NCBI GenBank assembly: GCA_003117195.1
Contig: BDSI01000059.1
Span: forward strand, 517,481-581,480
Length of the DNA: 64,000 nucleotides
Direction of reading: 5' to 3'
Origin: Eudorina sp. 2006-703-Eu-15
Lineage: Eukaryota; Chlorophyta; Chlorophyceae; Chlamydomonadales; Volvocaceae
The position numbers and the translations under genes are program-made. Below, one piece after another: positions 59,312-64,000 of the stretch; positions within the stretch are counted from its first letter, which is position 1, and each line of letters starts with the position of its first letter. The notes beneath the pieces are model-generated. The model was not told the origin of the DNA, made no database searches, and saw only the letters and a list, made by a program, of their open reading frames with translations.

Positions 59312-60301
59312 TCACCGAATCACAACCGCAAACTGCCGCGGCTCCACGACTGTCGCGCGAGCCTGATCCAGCAGCTCCTTGTTCAGTTTGAGCTCCCGCT
59401 CCGACATGAAGACGTCGTCGTACTGCGGGACGCCGTACAGGTAGGTCGCCGTACAGGACCACCGAGTTAGTTACAGGCGTCGGGGTCTACGGGTTACCGC
59501 ACGAGAACGGTCACGACCCAACCCATGGGTCACGACCCAACCCATGGGTCACGACCCAACCCATGGGTCACGACCCAACCCATGGGTAACGACCCAACCC
59601 ATGGGTTACGACCCAACCCATGGGTCACGACCCAACCCATGGGTCACGACCCAAACCATGGGTCACGACCCAACCCATGGGTCACGACCCAACCCATGGG
59701 TCACGACCCAAACCATGGGTCACGACCCAACCCATGGGTCACGACCCAACCCATGGGACGCGACTTCCCCTCAGCCCCTGTACACTCCCCAAACACTCCC
59801 CAACACTGTTTTTCTTTCGAACCCCCAGCACCCACACCTCGGTCCGGTCTCCCAACTCCTGAAGACGACACGCGGTCCCCCCGTACGCCCGCGCCGACGC
59901 CCCCCCGTGAGACGCGACCCATGGGTCGGACGCCCGCGCCGACGCCCCCCTCAGTGACGCGACCCACTCGTCGGACGCCCGCGCCGCTGCCAACTATCTG
60001 ACCAGGAAAGTCAGGGAATGGACTCCTCCCATGTCCCCTCAACCCGTCTCCCACCTTGGCCTTTATATGGCTCTCATCTCGTTGGCTGGCCACAACCTTC
60101 TTGGTGAGTGTGGTCCGCTCTCGACTCGCCGCCAGGGCCCGCTGGTTCTCCGCAAGGTCAGCCGCGGAACGCGCCTCCGCCACGGCCTGTGTGTGTGTGT
60201 GGCGGGGTGGGTGGGGGGGAGCGGGCGTGGACCCGTCGGCCGGCACGGCAGCATGTGTGATAAGGCACGCGACGGTATCACACGGTATCACACAGCAGCG
60301 C

Positions 60302-60371
<70 letters not shown>

Positions 60372-62409
60372 AGAGAGAGAGAGAGAAAATAAAGCTGAGC
60401 TGTGAGAAGTCCGGCTCATCAAGCGATGCAGGCGACGGAAGTCGATGACGCCCGGAACCCTGAAATACCGACAAACGTTATCAATACGAAGTGAACGGTG
60501 ACGGAGACGTAGCATATATGTATGCGACAGTCGACCGAGGCGGGCGTCGGGGCTCCAGTTGCAACCGCCGGCTGAATGGCTGCCGTAACGTAGTCTTAAG
60601 TAAAGAGACGAGTGAACTATTGTATGCGTGTGGTTGTGCGCGTGTGGTTGTGTGTAGCAAAGGAACGGAACCTCGACCCCGACGCAAACCACCAGGGCCC
60701 CGCGACGCTGCGCCAAAAAACATTCATTCCTGGTCAGAAAAGCTCCCACATCCCACACTGACGACATCCCGGGATCGATCTGAGCCCCGTACATCCCACC
60801 CCACCCCGCCCCGGAAACCCCACAACAACCCCAGAGCGCGAGCTCCAGGGGAATCTCCCCCCAACGCCCCCAGGAGGGGGTCTGTCTCCGCGACCCCGCA
60901 CGCCTGCAGCGACGCTATCCAGCCCCGGGGCTTCTTAACGCCCCCCCAGAGGCGACCCATGGGACGCCGACCGACCCATGGGGACCCATGGGACAATGCG
61001 GCACGCACCCGTTCGCGCCGGTCGGCTTCCCGCTCCGCGGCTTCCCGCAACGCCTTGGCCCGCTTCAGGTCCTCATTGACCTCCAACATCTCCGTCTTCT
61101 GACGGAGCCGCTTGGCCTCCTCCGCCGCCTCCCGCTCCGCCTCGCGTCGCTCCGCCTCGCGGGCCGCCTCCGCGATCAACCGCTCCTGTGTACGGCAGCA
61201 GGGTACGACGGCAGGGTACGCACCAAGGTGCGTGAGATGAGCGCGCCCGCGCCGAAACCATAATAATCGAGTATCACCCCCCTACTGGTACATGCCTTTG
61301 CCCTCCCCCGCTGTGTTTGAATTTCTAGTTTCTTCTTTCAGTTCTCCCGTCAGCCTTCATGCGCCACCACCCCTCATCTAAAGAGGGTTTTTACCAGCGC
61401 TGATATGCCAGCTGGCTTTACGTCTTTGCCCCGGTCCATTGTCCGAGCCATGGCACTGTCGTGCACACGCCACCCCCCCTTTGTCAATAAGGACCAGGGA
61501 AGGACTGCTAGCCAGCCCGCGGACGACCGGCCGACGATGAATGCCACCCCCCCTCCAACGCCGGGCCCGCAGCAAGCCCCATCTGCCCGCCCGCTCTTCC
61601 CTCCCGAACCTCCGCCTCCCCCAAGACATCCCTCCCCACCTCCCAGGGCCGCACCTCCCGCCCCTCCCGCCCCCCGGACCCCTCCCCCAGTACCAGTGCA
61701 TTGTTTTGCCCTTGCACCCATGACTGCATGACTGTGATCCCCAGCCTGGGAAGGCCCCCCTCCCAACCCTCCCCCTTAAACCCCCCCTAGACCTCCCCCC
61801 AACCCGCCCGGGAAGACCCACCTCCCGCTCCAGCAGCGCCCGCTTGTCGTCCATGGCCTTGGTCCCCGACCTGGCTGCCCGGGCCATCACCGCCGCCTGG
61901 ATGGCCTCCGCCTGACCGTCACGCGCCCGCTCCTGGGCCAACATCATCCTGCGCACGAGGGCGGAGTGGATTGGTTAAGGGGGGTTGGTGCTGGTACTGT
62001 GGTTGAGTTGGATTGGGCCGGGTGGAGTTGGGGTTGCCCTGCCACACGCGCCCCTGCCACACGCGCCCCTGCCACACGCGCCCCTGCCACACGCGCCCCT
62101 GCCACACGCGCCCCTCTACCCCTGTCACTCACTCCGCCATCCGTTTCGACGTCTCCGCGTCCGCCCGCTTGGCCTCCAGCTTCTCCTGCTTCCGCTGCGC
62201 CTGCATCAGCTCGTTCTCCATGCGGGTGCGCGCCGCCGCCTCCCGCACGTCCAGCGCCCGAAGGTACGCCGCCTGCTTCTCGACCTCCAGAGCGGCCGCA
62301 GTGGCCGCCGCCGCGCGCTGCTCCTCCCGCCGCTTGGCCGCCTGGGCAGCCTCCTTGGCCGCCCGCGCCTCCGCCAGCTGCTCGCAAGGGGGGCACACAG
62401 TGGGAGGGA

Positions 62410-62482
<73 letters not shown>

Positions 62483-63826
62483 GGGGTGACAGGTTTCAGT
62501 GTGCGAGGGGTGGGCGAGTGAGACAGTGGGAGAGGCAGAATGTTGAGGTCTTGGGCGGGCCGCGCCGCCTGCGGCAGCTTCCGCGGGCGCAGACAGCCGT
62601 CGGCGGCCGCAGCAGACGGACGGAGAAGGACAAAGATGCGACCAGCTGGGGGGCTCGCCATGTCCATGGAGACAGCGAAACCGCAAAGTCGGCCACCCCC
62701 CTCTCCCCCCTAGGGAGGTCCTCGTCCTCTGCCACGGCCGCAGCAGCACGGCATCCGCAACGCCCCCCTTCCCATTCCCCCTCCCCTGACGGCTCCCCCT
62801 CCCCCTCTCCCTCTCCCTCTCCCTCTCCCCTTCCCTCCCCCTCCCCTTCCCCTGACGGTTACCGCCACCGCCGCACCACGTCAAGCCGTGGGGGGCACAG
62901 GTGTGTGGCGAATCGGCAGGCACAGACAAAGCGGATTGACTTAGCCAGGGGGAAGGACGGCCGGGAGGACGGGCTGCTTATTTCGCGATCAGCTCACACT
63001 GGCATCTTTAGGTACGGTAGTGCCCCCCCCGCCCACCCGGCACACCCCCTGTCGCCCCGCCCTCCGCCCCCCGCCCCCGCCGCCCCAGGCCCAGCCCCCT
63101 CCTCCCGCTCCTTCCCGCCCCACCATCTGGTCCCTCTCCGCCCGAATCTGCATCTGCGCCACTCGTTGGCTGTCCAGCCGCTGTCGCGTCTGCGCCTGGT
63201 GCAGCAGCGTTGCGGTGGTCGCCTCCTCCCGCTCAGCCAGCTTCAGGAACTCGTTGGCGATCTGACCGCGGGCGGGGGGAAAGAGGGCGAAGGGCGAAGG
63301 GGGGAGGGAGGGAGGGGCGCGGAAAGGGGGCCAAGGTGGGGGGGAGGGGGTGGGGGCCAAGGGGGAGGCGGGGCAGAGGGGGTTTATAGAAAACTGGTAG
63401 ACATGGGGCAGAACGGGGAAGAAAAGAGTGCCGGGTGCACATGACATCGACCGCCTGTCAAATTACCATCGCCCCCATCCCCCGCCTGCCCCTTTCCTCG
63501 CTCCCGCTCCCTCAGTCCCCTCCCAGCAACCCACCTTGACCTGCCCGTGCTGCGCGATCTGCCTCTCCAGCGCCGCCCGCTGCTCCCGCTGCTGCTCCTT
63601 GAGCCGCCTCGCCGCCTGCTCCTTCTCCCCCAGGAACAGCGCCACGTCCAACGTGTCGATCAGCGCCCACTCGCTGGCGCCCACATTGGCCCGCCGCTCC
63701 GCAGCCGCCGCGCACACCGGCAGCTGCTCCGCCGTGGGTACGAAGACGGAGCGGACCTCGCCGGCGGCGGTGAGCTGGGAGGTGCGGTTGAGGGCCTCCA
63801 GGGCGGCCCGCTGCTTCCGTGTGGTG
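59312..63826 (-). CDS. Coiled-coil protein, trichoplein/cilia type (5' end outside window)
   Basis: Exons right to left: 63826-63535, 63261-63124, 62377-62133, 61948-61822, 61185-61009, 60186-60055, 59422-59312, consistent in phase, 406 residues plus TGA; the first exon starts in phase 2, so earlier exons lie beyond base 64000. After a non-helical start (VRSVFVPTAEQLPVC) the protein is almost one long charged helix of Ala, Glu, Arg and Gln (RLKEQQREQRAALERQIAQ, REAERREAEREAAEEAKRL). It ends DDVFMSERELKLNKELLDQA. This composition resembles TPH-domain microtubule and axonemal proteins, but the assignment is by character, not by a diagnostic motif. TGTAA at 59048-59052 fits its poly(A) signal. 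One acceptor is supplied by a CA repeat. Confidence 0.75.
59514..59762. repeat. 19-bp palindromic tandem array (about 13 copies)
   Basis: Unit ACGACCCAACCCATGGGTC with scattered single-base changes (AACC/AAACC, GGTC/GGTA/GGTT). Each unit carries the palindrome ACCCATGGGT. It lies in the last intron of the coiled-coil gene. Confidence 0.95.
60305..60361. repeat. (AT)n microsatellite
   Basis: About 28 AT units followed by short (GT)n and (GA)n tracts, in an intron of the coiled-coil gene. This is the only long AT dinucleotide run in the window. Confidence 0.95.
62041..62115. repeat. 15-bp tandem repeat (5 copies)
   Basis: Unit GCCACACGCGCCCCT, ending 17 bp before the donor side of exon 62377-62133. 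Confidence 0.9.
62411..62463. repeat. (TG)n(AG)n microsatellite
   Basis: About 26 TG units followed by AG units, 35 bp from the acceptor of exon 62377-62133. Confidence 0.9.
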
Positions 63827-63889
63827 CTGCGGAGGGACGCTGGCGGGCGGGGTGGGGCGGTGTGGGGGGCGGGGCCGGGAGAGGGAGGG

Positions 63890-63950
63890 AGGGAGGGATA
63901 TAGGAAACTGGTAGACATATTTTGATATTTTATACTGCGCTGCTGCCAGA
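63890..63950 (+). repeat. Dispersed repeat family E, longest copy
   Basis: ATATAGGAAACTGGTAGACA, then TATTTTGATATTTTATACTG and CGCTGCTGCCAGAGC. A short copy (GAAAACTGGTAGACATGG) is at 63389-63406. Confidence 0.75.
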
Positions 63951-64000
63951 GCGAGGGGGGGAGGGAGGGAGGGAGGGAGAGGGGTGCAGGGAATGGGTAT

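Noticed and set aside
59514..59762. Resemblance of the array to a CRISPR locus
   Set aside because: Units are contiguous with no unique spacers, there are no cas genes, and the genome is eukaryotic.
59525..60001. Plus-strand open frames of 80-158 codons over the 19-bp array
   Set aside because: They are products of the stop-free tandem repeat; the same DNA is the last intron of the minus-strand coiled-coil gene.

Overview
The window reads as nuclear DNA of a GC-rich green alga, most likely a volvocine chlorophyte (Chlamydomonas/Volvox/Gonium relatives). The evidence is intron-dense genes with GT-AG introns, Ala/Gly/Gln-rich coding sequence, TGTAA poly(A) signals, a plastid ADP-glucose pyrophosphorylase large subunit, a one-helix LHC-like protein, and long (CA)n tracts. 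Nothing bacterial or organellar is seen. I joined exons by eye; every junction in the models called well supported keeps the reading frame.

Layout. 176-6209 (-): AGPase large subunit (STA1-type), 3' end beyond the left edge. 6682-7411 (-): ERG28, complete, 5 exons. 7412-10814: no confident gene, many tandem repeats. 10815-15828 (-): unknown poly-Gln, leucine-zipper protein, 5' end unresolved. 16280-16603 (+): one-helix (HLIP/OHP) protein. 17.9-19.4 kb: 3' ends of LINE-like retrotransposons. 20056-27355 (-): large type I membrane protein with signal peptide, Cys-rich repeats, EGF-like domain, one transmembrane helix and a C-terminal RING finger. 28608-43724 (+): 24-exon gene for a beta-propeller plus long coiled-coil protein. 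45778-46509 (-): small coiled-coil protein (tentative). 47031-51630 (+): AMT-type ammonium transporter, 10 exons including an 11-nt microexon. 51631-59311: mostly repeats. 59312-63826 (-): 3' part of a coiled-coil protein of the trichoplein/cilia type, 5' end beyond the right edge.

Divergent pairs that may share promoters are zipper protein/OHP, RING protein/propeller protein, and small coiled coil/AMT. No common pathway links the genes: starch synthesis, sterol synthesis, photoprotection, ammonium uptake and probable ciliary or cytoskeletal coiled coils are all present.

Introns and spacers are packed with repeats. These are LINE-like 3' ends carrying TGTAA and (CA)n tails, at least four other short dispersed families, a very frequent palindrome GACCCATGGGTC (also in a 19-bp tandem array at 59.5 kb), and a frequent TACGGCA motif. 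The compact genes and main promoter regions sit in repeat-poor, lower-GC stretches (5.8-7.5, 15.8-17.2, 27.0-28.6 and 46.1-47.6 kb).
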